From assembly GCA_046290435.1 (NCBI GenBank), contig JBKAGO010000005.1, forward strand, positions 1-57,931: DNA of 57,931 nt. The letters run 5' to 3'. Positions within the stretch are counted from its first letter, which is position 1; the number at the start of each line of letters is the position of its first letter. Shown here one piece after another: positions 1 to 8,588 of the stretch. A program made the position numbers and the translations under genes. Source of the DNA: CAVQUE01 sp046290435 (GTDB lineage: Bacteria; Actinomycetota; Acidimicrobiia; Acidimicrobiales; UBA8592). The notes beneath the pieces were generated by a model that saw only the letters and a program-made list of their open reading frames with translations, made no database searches and was not told where the DNA came from.

Positions 1-95
1 TCTGTTGGCTTGAGCACCTACAGATTCCCTTGCCAGAAGGGCCACTTCGCGGATCGGCACCTACACGACCAACGGACCTACTGAACAGGCCGGGC

Positions 96-101
96 TAGTG
101 T
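96..101 (+). promoter_or_regulatory. -10 box of a leaderless promoter (selenoprotein gene)
   Basis: TAGTGT lies exactly 6 nt before the GTG at 108, so transcription would begin at or next to the start codon. No Shine-Dalgarno sequence is visible and an in-frame TAG at 96-98 rules out a longer protein. At least ten other genes in the window show the same TANNNT box plus 6-7 nt arrangement. No convincing -35 box is seen. Confidence 0.5.
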
Positions 102-107
102 TCGCTC

Positions 108-1187
108 GTGGGCAGCATCGAGGAAGCGCAGCAATCCGCGATCGCCGTCGCAGCCGCTGCTGGCGACTGGCTGACCGGTGCTCAGCGAGTGGCGGTCTGG
201 CGCGAGGTACGCGACGCCGCGGTCAACGAGCTCGACCAGGAACGCAAACGAGCGCTGTCGCCGAATGCCGTCGAAGGCGCCCATATCGCGAGCGCCGAGC
301 TGTCCGCATCGGCGATGGAGGTTGTCCACCGGGTCGCATCCGACCCGGGACGGCTGACTCGAACGTGGGCGGACGGCCACATCGCCGATCTCGGCGAGGC
401 GACCTATACCGAGCTGGTCGGCGTGACCGCGATGGTCACTGTGGTCGACCGGTTACATCGAGCGATGGGCTGGCCCGAGGTTCCACTCCCCGACCCTGTC
501 GATGGTGAACCAGCCCGGGTCCGACCGGACGACGTTGGTGACGTTGGCGCTTGGGTCAGCCAGAGAACAGGCCCGACCAGGTCAAACGTGGGCCGGGCAC
601 TCAGCCTCGTGCCCGTCACCAATCGGTCGTGGCTCCAACTGGTCGACACGCACTACGCCCACGGCGCCGAGTTCACGAACCTGCGGTGGGAGTTCCCGCT
701 GTCTCGTCCTCAGGCCGAACTCGTGGCGGCCCGTTCGACGGCGCTCAACGAGTGCTTCTATTGAACGGCGTCCCACACCACGCTGCTCCGTGTGAGCAGC
801 GAAGCGAACGGTCTGGCTGTCGACCTCGAGCGTGCCCTCGACCCCGAACACGTCGGCGACGTCGGTATTCCTGCGGGACCTGAACTCCTCGCGTTCACCA
901 ACGCGGTCGAACTCGGTCGCGGTGACATCGACGAGACACGCCGAGCATTGGCCGCCGTGATCGGTGACCAGGGAGCGATCGAGGCTGCGGCGATCATCGC
1001 GATCTTCAACGGGCTCGTCCGTGTCGCCGACGGCACCGGCATCCAACTCGACGATGGCGTGTTCAACGCATCGGTCACCGAACGCGATTCGCTCCACATC
1101 AACGACTTCGCCGGTGCCGTCAACTCGGCGAACCTCCGGCCCGACCCTGCTGCCGCGCCCAGCCGGGTGCACGAACTCTTCGGCTGA
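108..1187 (+). CDS. AhpD-like (carboxymuconolactone decarboxylase fold) selenoprotein, UGA at 762-764 read as Sec
   Basis: A peroxidase-type thiol/selenol oxidoreductase of the AhpD/CMD superfamily, 359 residues if UGA 762-764 is decoded as selenocysteine. The open frame from GTG 108 stops at UGA after ...NECFY and continues in the same frame to TGA 1185-1187. At the junction the product reads C216-F-Y-U219-T-A-S-H223. Glu204, Cys216, Sec219 and His223 have the same spacing as Glu118, Cys130, Cys133 and His137 of mycobacterial AhpD, so the UGA falls exactly on the second redox cysteine. A perfect 8-bp hairpin lies directly downstream. AhpD-like selenoproteins with CxxU are known from marine metagenomes. 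No sel genes or adaptor (Lpd/SucB) are in the window. If the UGA were not read through, a useless fragment lacking the resolving residue would result. The only alternative is a sequencing error at precisely this codon. Confidence 0.85.
762..801 (+). promoter_or_regulatory. UGA-Sec codon and bacterial SECIS-like hairpin
   Basis: After the UGA (762-764), CGCTGCTC (781-788) pairs perfectly with GAGCAGCG (794-801) around a 5-nt loop CGTGT (789-793). The loop begins 24 nt after the UGA, inside the 16-37 nt window described for bacterial SECIS elements, and contains the G and U residues SelB contacts. The element lies inside the reading frame, as expected for bacteria. Function is inferred from geometry and from the position of the UGA at an active-site residue. 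Confidence 0.75.
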
Positions 1188-1359
1188 GAGCCAGCGTCTG
1201 AGTCTCGGGACTGCCCCGCCTTCGGGTGGCACGGCGGCTGACTCGGTTGTCGCCCGCTTCGCCGTGCAACGCCACCAACTCCGCCCCCAACGGACCCACC
1301 CCCACAACCGGGCTTCGCTCGAGGGTGCTCGTCTTCTCCACGGGACCTACTCCTTGGGT

Positions 1360-1419
1360 GTCGCTACGATCGAGGGATCGGTCAGAGGGGAGAAGGGCGG
1401 TTCCCTCGATCGTAGCGAC
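1360..1419. repeat. 18-bp perfect inverted repeat with 24-nt spacer
   Basis: GTCGCTACGATCGAGGGA (1360-1377) is repeated exactly as its reverse complement at 1402-1419, separated by a purine-rich 24-nt spacer. In RNA this gives a very stable long stem, but there is no U-tract for a classical terminator. It could be the terminator of the selenoprotein transcript, a miniature mobile element, or a dispersed intergenic repeat. Confidence 0.7.
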
Positions 1420-1445
1420 GGGGTGTGACACTCTCGCCGGGCTCG

Positions 1446-1579
1446 GACGCGTCCGCGGACGCATCCCACGCAGATGTGTCGACCGGCGACCACCTGGCCA
1501 GTGCTGCGTCCGCCGCTGCCGTGGCGATCACACCCGAAAGCGCAAATCCCCTGGTCAGCGACGCGTCCGCGGACGCGTC
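1446..1579. repeat. Two copies of a 20-bp GC-rich palindrome
   Basis: GACGCGTCCGCGGACGCGTC at 1560-1579 is a perfect palindrome. A near-identical copy with one mismatch (A for G) lies at 1446-1465, so the two are 114 nt apart. Each contains GGACG/CGTCC half sites. They may be protein-binding sites or ends of a small repeat unit. Confidence 0.6.
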
Positions 1580-1746
1580 CGGCAGAGCTGCGCATCCGCT
1601 GCGGCGCCTCGGCGCCAACCCTCGGTCGACTCCGGGGTCGGTGGCCGACGGAACCATCGGCCGGGCGTCGTCGAGTGGGATCCCGGATCCGGAGATGGCG
1701 CGGCGTCGTTGGTGGCAGTGGCGCCTGCGGCCGGTACATCTCTGCC

Positions 1747-2508
1747 ATGTCATCGCTCCAGCCAGCGGAGGCCGACCAGGGTGTCCTCGAGAGCACAGCC
1801 TTCGTGAAGCTCCTGCGATCGAGTCGCAAGGTCCGCCAGGGGCGCCTGAACAACATCTTCCGCCACGACGAGCCGAGCGGCTTCCAGACCTGGGTCGGTG
1901 GACCACGCCTGGCCGTGCGACCCGGATCACTGACCCTCCTGCGGGTACTGGCACACGATGCCCCCGTGCCCGCCAGGGTGATGGCCCACGAGCCGTCGGA
2001 GCCGCCGAGCGCGGCGTGGCTGTTCACGATCGTGGAGCTCGGCGAGGAGCATGGCGGAGGGCCGCTCATGGTCGAGGTGCCCCACACCCGTGCGGCGGCC
2101 TCGGTGCCCCTCCCGGTCGAGGTCTCGCTCGCCCTCGGCGGCCCGCTCGTCGAGCCGGCGCGCTGGTACGACGACCCGGACCACTTCGATCGGGAGAACG
2201 GGCCGGACCAGCCATGGCCCGGTGGCACACCGGCCGACGACGCATCTGGTGGCCCTGCTCGAGCGGCGCAGTCGCTCATCGATCTCCGCCTGATGGTGGG
2301 CGAGCGCGGCGCGCTCGTGTCGGGCATCGTCGAGCACACCGAACGCGTCACGTCGCTGCTCGGGGGCGAGCTGACCACGATCACCATGCGGACCGCGTTC
2401 GACATGCCCCTGGTGGTCTGGTGCGCAGCGACCGACGATCCGCCACCGCCCGGTGCGGTGTTCGACGGCACAGTTGCCCTCAGCGGCTCCAGTCCCCAGC
2501 TCGTCTGA
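1747..2508 (+). CDS. Hypothetical protein, 253 aa
   Basis: I do not recognise this family. The ATG at 1747 follows a TACATC box by 6 nt, so it is probably translated from a leaderless mRNA; in-frame sequence upstream is Arg-rich and not protein-like. The product is soluble, with no signal peptide or membrane span. It starts MSSLQPAEADQGVLES, has a basic segment near residue 30 (KLLRSSRKVRQGRLNN), and continues with beta-rich stretches and a Pro/Gly/Asp-rich region near residues 140-170. It ends 41 nt before the permease gene, which has its own promoter-like box, so co-transcription is uncertain. Confidence 0.6.
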   Translation: MSSLQPAEADQGVLESTAFVKLLRSSRKVRQGRLNNIFRHDEPSGFQTWVGGPRLAVRPGSLTLLRVLAHDAPVPARVMAHEPSEPPSAAWLFTIVELGEEHGGGPLMVEVPHTRAAASVPLPVEVSLALGGPLVEPARWYDDPDHFDRENGPDQPWPGGTPADDASGGPARAAQSLIDLRLMVGERGALVSGIVEHTERVTSLLGGELTTITMRTAFDMPLVVWCAATDDPPPPGAVFDGTVALSGSSPQLV

Positions 2509-2537
2509 GGGACCTTCGCTTCGCCTGGGCGACCTCC

Positions 2538-2543
2538 TACAGT
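2538..2543 (+). promoter_or_regulatory. -10 box, leaderless promoter of the permease gene
   Basis: TACAGT followed by TGCGCC and then GTG 2550. The same TACAGT-T-x-CGCC-GTG string precedes the histidine kinase at 5067, which supports both starts. Confidence 0.55.
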
Positions 2544-2549
2544 TGCGCC

Positions 2550-4361
2550 GTGGACGGGCTGACCTCAGACATGGTCCTGGTGCTGGTGATCCTGGCCGGC
2601 ACCGTCGTGCTCTTCGTCACCGAGATCGTGCGTATCGACGTGGCTGCGATCGCGGTGTTGGTGGTGGTCGGGCTCACCGACCTCGTCCCCGCCGAAGAGG
2701 TCTTCGACGGATTCGCATCGAATGCCGTGATCTCGATCATCGCCGTGATGATCCTCGGCGCCGGCCTGGACCGGGTGGGGGTGATGCGCTCGGTCGCTGC
2801 GTGGCTGCTCCGGGTGGGTGGGGAGACCGAGCGGCGCGTGCTGGTGTCGGTGTCGGCCACCGTCGGCGCCATCAGCGCGTTCCTGCAGAACATCGGCGCA
2901 GCAGCCCTGTTCCTGCCCGTCGTGGAGCGGGTCGCCGAGCGCACCGGGCTGGCCGTGTCCCGGCTGCTCATGCCGATGGGGTTCGCCGCGATCCTGGGCG
3001 GCACGCTGACGCTGGTCGCGTCGGGTCCGCTGATCCTGCTGAACGACCTTCTCGCCTCGTCGGCCCAGACCACCGGCGAGGACATCGAGGAGTACGGCCT
3101 GTTCGCTCCCACCCCGATCGGGCTGGTCATCCTCGCCTCGGGCATCGCGATGTTCGCGCTCGCCGGCCGTTGGCTGCTGCCGGCGGTGCCCGCCGGGCGC
3201 GGGTCGGCGGCGGCGCTGCCCGATGTCGAGTCGACCTACGGGCTCGACCGCGACCTGCAACCGGCGTGGGTTCCCCAGGGGAGCCCGCTGCTCGACGACA
3301 CCATCGGCGGGATCGAGGCCCGGTCGGGCCACGTGCGCGTGGTGGCGGTCAGCGACCACGAGGGTGTGTCGCTCGGGCCGTCACGCGACCAGCGCCTCGC
3401 AGCCGACACCACCGTCGGCCTCGTCGGGCCCGACGCCGAGGTCGACCGCTTCATCGACCAGTACGGGCTACGGCGCATCGAGGAGAACCCGTTCGCCGTC
3501 CTCCACGACGACGAGCACGCCGGCCTCGCCGAGGTCGTCGTCCGGCCCGGCTCCGAAGCCGTGGGGCGAAGGGTCGAGGACCTGCGGCTGCGGCACGAGC
3601 TCGGCGTGGTCCTGCTCGCCCTGTTCCACCGCGGGCAGGTGATCACCGAGGACCTGCGGAACCGCCAGCTCGGCGCGGGCGACGTCATGATCGTGTTCGC
3701 GCCGTGGGACCGGCTGGCCCGCCTCGATGACGACCCGTCGTTCGTGGTGCTCACCGAGCACCCGCTCGAGCCGTCGCGATCGTCGAAACGCTGGTGGGCA
3801 ATCGGCGCGCTGGTCGCCTCGCTCGGCCTCGTGATCTTCGCCGATCTGCAACTGTCGCTTGCGCTCATGGCCGGCGCGGTGACCGTGATCGTCGCCGGGG
3901 TGCTCACCCCCGACGAGGCGTACCGGGCAGTCTCGTGGAAGACGGTGTTCCTACTGGCCGCACTCATCCCCCTCGGCCAGGCCGTCGAGACCACCGGCAC
4001 GGCGGCCTGGATCGCCGACAAGGTCATCGGCGCGACCGACGGCCTGCCCATCTGGGGCGTCCAACTCGCCGTCGCCGTGCTGGCCACCGTGTTCACCCTG
4101 GTGGTGTCCAACGTCGGCGCCACCGTCCTGCTGGTGCCACTGGCAGCGAACGTCGCGCTCGGCGTCGGGGGCGACCCCGCGCAGTTCGGGCTGATCGTGG
4201 CGCTGGCCGCATCGAACGCGTTCCTGCTGCCGACCCATCAGGTCAACGCACTGCTGATGGGCCCCGGTGGCTACCGCGTAGCCGACTACCTGCGCGCCGG
4301 CTCGGCGATGACCGTGCTCTTCCTGATCGTCCTGATCCCGGCGGTCAATCTGTTCGCGTGA
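2550..4361 (+). CDS. SLC13/ArsB-type anion permease with two RCK_C (TrkA-C) domains
   Basis: A 603-residue membrane transporter of the divalent-anion/sodium symporter superfamily, probably moving an anion such as sulfate or a dicarboxylate; the substrate cannot be read from sequence. Start GTG 2550 sits 6 nt after a TACAGT box, giving MDGLTSDMVLVLV and a clean first helix. Residues ~8-230 form hydrophobic helices, including an FLQNIGAAALFLP segment typical of the family's inner hairpin. Residues ~230-400 carry two cytosolic RCK_C-like domains (e.g. RPGSEAVGRRVEDLRLR), and the second helical half follows, with SNVGATVLLVP as the pseudo-symmetric hairpin. In-frame sequence upstream to 1425 belongs to intergenic DNA and another gene's shadow. 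Confidence 0.85.
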   Translation: MDGLTSDMVLVLVILAGTVVLFVTEIVRIDVAAIAVLVVVGLTDLVPAEEVFDGFASNAVISIIAVMILGAGLDRVGVMRSVAAWLLRVGGETERRVLVSVSATVGAISAFLQNIGAAALFLPVVERVAERTGLAVSRLLMPMGFAAILGGTLTLVASGPLILLNDLLASSAQTTGEDIEEYGLFAPTPIGLVILASGIAMFALAGRWLLPAVPAGRGSAAALPDVESTYGLDRDLQPAWVPQGSPLLDDTIGGIEARSGHVRVVAVSDHEGVSLGPSRDQRLAADTTVGLVGPDAEVDRFIDQYGLRRIEENPFAVLHDDEHAGLAEVVVRPGSEAVGRRVEDLRLRHELGVVLLALFHRGQVITEDLRNRQLGAGDVMIVFAPWDRLARLDDDPSFVVLTEHPLEPSRSSKRWWAIGALVASLGLVIFADLQLSLALMAGAVTVIVAGVLTPDEAYRAVSWKTVFLLAALIPLGQAVETTGTAAWIADKVIGATDGLPIWGVQLAVAVLATVFTLVVSNVGATVLLVPLAANVALGVGGDPAQFGLIVALAASNAFLLPTHQVNALLMGPGGYRVADYLRAGSAMTVLFLIVLIPAVNLFA

Positions 4362-4377
4362 GCCCCGCCGTCCGGCG

Positions 4378-4920
4378 CTACTCGATGGTCCAGCCCTCGG
4401 GCAGGGGGGTGTCGCCGATGACCTCGTGGGTGTCCGGGTCGACGTCCACGCCTTCGAGGTGGGCCCACAGCATCAGCTGGTTGCCCCACGGGTCGAGGAA
4501 CGACGCGTTCGCGCCGCCGAACTCGGTCCAGAAGTGACGACGCCACAACTCGGTCCCGCCGTTGGCGACGGCCTTGTCCATGATCTGGTCCATGTCGTCG
4601 TCGTCGGAGACCAGGACCCACGCCCGGGTGGTGCGCGCACCGTCGTGCATCCGTCGCTCCGGCGTGTCGCGCTCGGCGTCGGGCCGGGGATCGGGGCGGG
4701 GATCCACCGCCAACGAGATGCCCATGTGCAGGTTGCCGACCGTGCTCTGGGAGCCATCGTCGAGCTTCATGTGCTGGCCCGGGACGATGCGGTTGAAGAC
4801 ACCAGGGATGCGGTCCTCGACCTCCCAGCCCATCACGGTTCGATAGAAGTCCGAGGCTGCTGCGACGTCGTCGACCGGGAAGTCGACGAAGACGAGGATG
4901 TTCGGATAGGGCTCGCTCAT
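4378..4920 (-). CDS. VOC-superfamily (glyoxalase/bleomycin-resistance fold) protein
   Basis: A 180-residue cytosolic protein of the vicinal-oxygen-chelate fold; the substrate is unknown. The start MSEPYPNILVFVDFPVDDV is chosen because GGGGAGGA lies a few nt upstream and the VOC fold begins at once. Paired beta-alpha-beta-beta-beta modules are visible: FYRTVMGWEVE and GQHMKLDDG in the first half, ASFLDPWGNQLMLWAH in the second. The DPxGN turn and a Glu/His pattern suit a metal-binding or degenerate VOC domain. It is convergent with the permease gene (16 nt between the two stops). Confidence 0.75.
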   Translation of the reverse strand: MSEPYPNILVFVDFPVDDVAAASDFYRTVMGWEVEDRIPGVFNRIVPGQHMKLDDGSQSTVGNLHMGISLAVDPRPDPRPDAERDTPERRMHDGARTTRAWVLVSDDDDMDQIMDKAVANGGTELWRRHFWTEFGGANASFLDPWGNQLMLWAHLEGVDVDPDTHEVIGDTPLPEGWTIE

Positions 4921-5054
4921 GATGGTCCTCCCCAGGACGTCCGTTCGCCGAGACCGTAGCAAATCGGTCTGCTGGTCTGACCACCTCGGAGAAATCCGTT
5001 CTGGCTCGGCGAAGTTCAGACCACGGGGGGATCACAAGCACCGCCCGGCACTTC

Positions 5055-5060
5055 TACAGT
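5055..5060 (+). promoter_or_regulatory. -10 box, leaderless promoter of the kinase-regulator pair
   Basis: TACAGT ends 6 nt before GTG 5067 and no ribosome binding site is present. The arrangement is identical to that of the permease gene at 2550. Confidence 0.55.
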
Positions 5061-5066
5061 TCCGCC

Positions 5067-6185
5067 GTGCGGTCCAATTCGCCTCAGATCGAAACGGCGC
5101 TCGTCGGGGTGCTGTTGGGCGTCACCGCGTGCGCCGTCGCGGTGCTCGCGTCGACCGGCGACAGCTGGCCTTTCATCGTGCTGGCCACGGTGCCGTTGCT
5201 CGTGCGTGGCGTGTGGCGGTCCATGCCGCTGTCGCTGCTTCTGGTTGCGACAGCCGTGCCGGTCATGGTCGCCGAAGCCATCGAGAACCAGCCGACCAGT
5301 GCCACCTGGCTCATCGGCTGTGTCGCACTGGTCGTTGCAGCGATCGATCGCCGGCGGTCGATCGAGTGGATCCCGGTCGGCCTGGTCGTCGGCGGACCGC
5401 TGTGGCTCGCCCTCACCGGGACCGTCGACAGCGAGAGCGCCATCGTCGGCATCTGGATGATGGGTCTGCTCCTGTCGGCGACGCTCGGGACGATCGTCGG
5501 GCAACAGCGCCGGTTGATCGTCACGATGCGTGATGCGCAGGTCAGCCTCGCCGCTGCTGCCGCCGCCGACGAACGGCACCGGATCGCACGCGACCTCCAC
5601 GACATCGTCGGGCACTCCTTCAGCGTGGTGCTGCTGCACCTCGCAGGGGCGCGCCACCTGATGAACACCGATCATGCCCGTGCCGAGGCGGCGTTGCGCC
5701 AGGCCGAAGAGGTCGGCCGGCAGAGCATGAACGACCTCCGGGCATCGCTGGCCCTGTTGCGCACAGCCGACGATGCCTACCGGCCGGTGGGCGACCTCAC
5801 CGGCCTGCACGAACTGGTCGACGGGATGCGCCAGGCCGGTCTCGACGTCACGTTCTCCTCCACCGGCGACCTCGACGACGTCGATGCGGCCGTCGGCCTC
5901 GTGGTCTACAGCGTGGCGCGAGAGGCCCTCACCAACGCGGCCAAGCACGCGGCACCGGGTCCGGTGGTCTGTGCAGTTTCCGTCGATGACCGAGCCGAGC
6001 TACGCGTGACCAACCGGACCCGACCGGGTGCCGACGCATCGCAGCATGCGTCGTCGGGGCACGGCCTGGCCGGCATGAACGAACGCGTCAGCGCGGTCGG
6101 TGGATCGCTGCACGTCGACAACACCGACGGCGAGTGGACCGTGGTCCTCGACGTCCCGGTGCGCGGCCTGCAGGCGGTCCGATGA
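5067..6185 (+). CDS. Sensor histidine kinase, NarL/NreB-type (HisKA_3)
   Basis: A membrane sensor kinase of 372 residues. Residues ~8-155 contain about five or six hydrophobic helices with no extracytoplasmic domain, so the signal is probably sensed within the membrane. The dimerisation/phosphoacceptor helix reads ERHRIARDLHDIVGHSFSVV, with His of LHDIVGH as the phosphorylated residue. The ATPase domain has an N-box EALTNAAKHA and a GHGLAGMNERV G-box. Its stop overlaps the regulator's ATG by 4 nt, so the two genes form a pair. The target is unknown; the neighbouring carotenoid oxygenase and the SLC13-type permease are possibilities by position only. Confidence 0.9.
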   Translation: MRSNSPQIETALVGVLLGVTACAVAVLASTGDSWPFIVLATVPLLVRGVWRSMPLSLLLVATAVPVMVAEAIENQPTSATWLIGCVALVVAAIDRRRSIEWIPVGLVVGGPLWLALTGTVDSESAIVGIWMMGLLLSATLGTIVGQQRRLIVTMRDAQVSLAAAAAADERHRIARDLHDIVGHSFSVVLLHLAGARHLMNTDHARAEAALRQAEEVGRQSMNDLRASLALLRTADDAYRPVGDLTGLHELVDGMRQAGLDVTFSSTGDLDDVDAAVGLVVYSVAREALTNAAKHAAPGPVVCAVSVDDRAELRVTNRTRPGADASQHASSGHGLAGMNERVSAVGGSLHVDNTDGEWTVVLDVPVRGLQAVR

Positions 6186-6865
6186 GCTCGATCCCCCGAC
6201 CCGCACAGCCCGTGCGCCTGGTGCTGGTCGACGATCAGCCGCTCATCCGCGCAGGCCTCCACCTCTTCCTGGCGCCGCACGAGGGCTTCGAGGTCGTGGG
6301 CGAGGCCGACCACGGCGGCGAGGCCCTCGACCTGCTGGCGAGGGTCGACTGCGACGTGGTCGTCATGGACGTCCGGATGCCGGTGATGGACGGGATCGAG
6401 GCGACGCGCCGCATCGTGGCCGCCGATGGCCCGCCCGTGCTGGTACTGACCACCTTCGGCGAGAACGAGACGCTCGTCGATGCCCTCGATGCGGGCGCCG
6501 CAGGGTTCTCGCTCAAGAGCGCACCGCCCGAGTCGCTCATCGACGCCGTCCGGGCCACCGCCGGCGGTGGCGCCTGGATCGACCCCGTCCTCCTGCCCGA
6601 TCTGCTCGAGCAGTACCGCCGCGTGGCCATTCCCCGCCGGCGTGGCGGGCAGGCCGTCGAGGAACTGACCCCCCGCGAGCACGACGTGCTCGTGCTGATC
6701 GCCAGCGCAGCGTCGAACGCCGAGATCGCCGATCAGCTGTTCGTCGGCGAATCGACCGTGAAGAGCCACATCAGCTCCATCTTCATGAAGCTCGGCGTGC
6801 GCGACCGGGCGGCGGCCATCGTCTATGCGTTCGACCGCGGCATCGTGTCCCCGAAGCTCGACTGA
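6182..6865 (+). CDS. Response regulator, NarL/LuxR family
   Basis: A 227-residue DNA-binding partner of the preceding kinase. The receiver domain covers residues ~11-125 with acidic pair DD17-18, phosphoacceptor Asp63 (VMDVRMPVMDG), a Thr in LVLTTFG and Lys in FSLKSAPP. A LuxR-type HTH occupies ~165-225 (LTPREHDVLVLIASAASN, STVKSHISSIFMKLG). The start ATG 6182 overlaps the kinase stop as ATGA, indicating coupled translation. Confidence 0.93.
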   Translation: MSSIPRPAQPVRLVLVDDQPLIRAGLHLFLAPHEGFEVVGEADHGGEALDLLARVDCDVVVMDVRMPVMDGIEATRRIVAADGPPVLVLTTFGENETLVDALDAGAAGFSLKSAPPESLIDAVRATAGGGAWIDPVLLPDLLEQYRRVAIPRRRGGQAVEELTPREHDVLVLIASAASNAEIADQLFVGESTVKSHISSIFMKLGVRDRAAAIVYAFDRGIVSPKLD

Positions 6866-6962
6866 CCTTCGCCGACGGGGGGACGTCTCCCACCATGGGG
6901 GGAGGCGACGTCGGGCCCACGGGCGGGAGACCGGGCGAAGCCCCGTCTCTACGGTGCTCGTC

Positions 6963-8495
6963 ATGGCCGACAACGGATTCCCGATCACCGACCGACTCAC
7001 CCTGCCCGGCACCAGCCGGCGCGCCTTCCTCCTCAAGTCCGCAGCGCTCGGCGCCGCCGTCCTCGCCGGCTGCTCCAGCGGCGACGACGCGGCGTCGTCG
7101 GCCGGTGCGCCGACGGTCGCGCCCCGCCCCACCGCCACGCCGACCCCGACGACGATGCCCACCCCGACGCCGGCGCCGGTCGTGCCGCTGCCGTCGAGCG
7201 ACATCTGGTGGCTCGACGCCAACTTCGGTCCCGTGTCCGGGAACCTGGAGGCCGCCAACCTCGCAGTGTCCGGGCAGCTGCCGCCCGGTCTCGCCGGGAC
7301 GTGGGTCCGCAACGGCTCGAACCCGACCGGCGAATCGGGTCACTGGTTCGTCGGCGACGGCATGGTGCACGGCCTGCGGATCCGCGACGGCCAGGCCGAG
7401 TGGTACCGGCGCCATCTGATCGAGACGCCCTACGTCGCCGACCCCGCCGCCGGCATCCCCGGCGGTCCCGTCTCGTACTCCAACGTCAGCAGCGTGTTCC
7501 ACGGCGGCCGGCTGCTGTCGCTCGGCGAGCTCGGGTTCCCGTACGAGTTGGACCTCGAGACCTTCTCGACGATCGGCCCGTACGACTTCGGCGGGCAGCT
7601 CACCACCAACATGACCGCGCACCCAAAGATCGACCCACAGACCGGCGAGATGTACTTCTTCGGCTACAACTTCACAGAGCCGTACCTGACGTACATGGTC
7701 GCCGACGCGTCGGGCCAGCTGCAGCGGATCGTGCCGATCGACATCGGCTCACCGGCGATGGTGCACGACTTCGCCATCACCGACCAGTCTGCTCTGTTCC
7801 TCGACCTGGCCCTGCAGTTCGCCCCGGCTGCCGCCGGGCTGCCGTACCTGTTCGACCGGTCGCACCAGTGCCGGATCGGGGTGCTCGACCGGGCCGCCAC
7901 GACCGGCACCGCCCGCTGGTTCGACATCGAGCCGTGCTTCGTGTTCCACACGATCAACGCCCATCAGGACGGCCCGATCATCACCTACGACGTCATCCGC
8001 TACCCGGAGCTGTGGACGGAGCAGTCGACCGAGACCTTCCCGGACTCGTTCCCGTACCGGTACACGATCGACCTCGACGCCGGGACCGTCACCGAGGGGC
8101 CACTGGACGACCGGACGAGCGAGTTCCCGATGATCGACCGGCGCCTCTCGGGGTCGCCGAACTCGACGGCCTGGGCGGTCAGCCTCGGCGGTGCGTTCAG
8201 CGCCCCGACATCGTCGACGCTGCTGCAGTACGCCGCCGACGGATCGTCGGACAGCTCGGCGTCGTTCTCGCTGCCGGGTTCGGACATCGGCGCCGAGCCC
8301 CTGTTCGTCGCCGACCCCGAGCGATCGGCCGAAGGCGGCGGCTGGCTGCTGATGGTGGTGTTCCGGGCGGAGACCAACCGGTCCGATCTCGTGGTCTTCG
8401 ACGCCCAGGCGATCGCCGACGGCCCCGTCGCCACCGTCCACCTGCCCGACCGCGTGCCGTTCGGCTTCCACGGCAGCTGGAGCCCGCTGGCGTAG
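6963..8495 (+). CDS. Carotenoid oxygenase family protein with Tat/lipoprotein signal
   Basis: A non-haem iron carotenoid/retinoid cleavage dioxygenase of 510 residues. The N-terminus contains a twin arginine followed by a lipobox (SRRAFLLKSAALGAAVLAGC), so it should be exported folded and anchored as a lipoprotein, unusual for a family that is mostly cytosolic. A Pro/Thr-rich linker (TPTPTTMPTPTPAP) follows. The propeller has the expected four iron-ligand histidines in the contexts MTAHPKID, MVHDFAIT, VFHTINAHQ and GFHGSWSP. A TACGGT box 7 nt before ATG 6963 indicates leaderless expression. A second, cytosolic family member lies at 37957. Confidence 0.9.
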   Translation: MADNGFPITDRLTLPGTSRRAFLLKSAALGAAVLAGCSSGDDAASSAGAPTVAPRPTATPTPTTMPTPTPAPVVPLPSSDIWWLDANFGPVSGNLEAANLAVSGQLPPGLAGTWVRNGSNPTGESGHWFVGDGMVHGLRIRDGQAEWYRRHLIETPYVADPAAGIPGGPVSYSNVSSVFHGGRLLSLGELGFPYELDLETFSTIGPYDFGGQLTTNMTAHPKIDPQTGEMYFFGYNFTEPYLTYMVADASGQLQRIVPIDIGSPAMVHDFAITDQSALFLDLALQFAPAAAGLPYLFDRSHQCRIGVLDRAATTGTARWFDIEPCFVFHTINAHQDGPIITYDVIRYPELWTEQSTETFPDSFPYRYTIDLDAGTVTEGPLDDRTSEFPMIDRRLSGSPNSTAWAVSLGGAFSAPTSSTLLQYAADGSSDSSASFSLPGSDIGAEPLFVADPERSAEGGGWLLMVVFRAETNRSDLVVFDAQAIADGPVATVHLPDRVPFGFHGSWSPLA

Positions 8496-8588
8496 CTTGG
8501 ACACGCGCTCGCTCGGTGCGGCCCGGTGGGCGATGATGGTGTGTTCGTACACGCGTCCGTCGCCACTGCTCACCCGAGGTACACCACC

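Larger units (their letters stand above)
1188..1746. other. 559-nt intergenic region without a convincing gene
   Basis: No frame here has credible coding character. The + frame that runs into the permease gene gives low-complexity Ala/Ser/Asp then Arg-rich sequence with no start context. The region holds an 18-bp perfect inverted repeat (1360-1419) and two copies of a 20-bp palindrome (1446-1465, 1560-1579), annotated separately. A leaderless promoter for the next gene sits at its right edge. Confidence 0.5.

Noticed and set aside
1..107. tRNA-Sec or other RNA gene near the selenoprotein
   Set aside because: No acceptor stem, TCA anticodon arm or other tRNA feature could be drawn; no sel genes anywhere in the window.
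792..1187. Separate small gene starting at GTG 792
   Set aside because: Same frame as the upstream ORF, starts inside the SECIS hairpin and lacks a ribosome site; it is the C-terminal half of the selenoprotein.
1425..2549. In-frame N-terminal extension of the SLC13-type permease
   Set aside because: Arg/Pro-rich, overlaps another gene in a different frame, and a leaderless promoter with GTG lies at 2550.
8521..8588. Hairpin GTGT-TCGT-ACAC before the acyl-CoA dehydrogenase
   Set aside because: Only a 4-bp stem; not distinguishable from chance.
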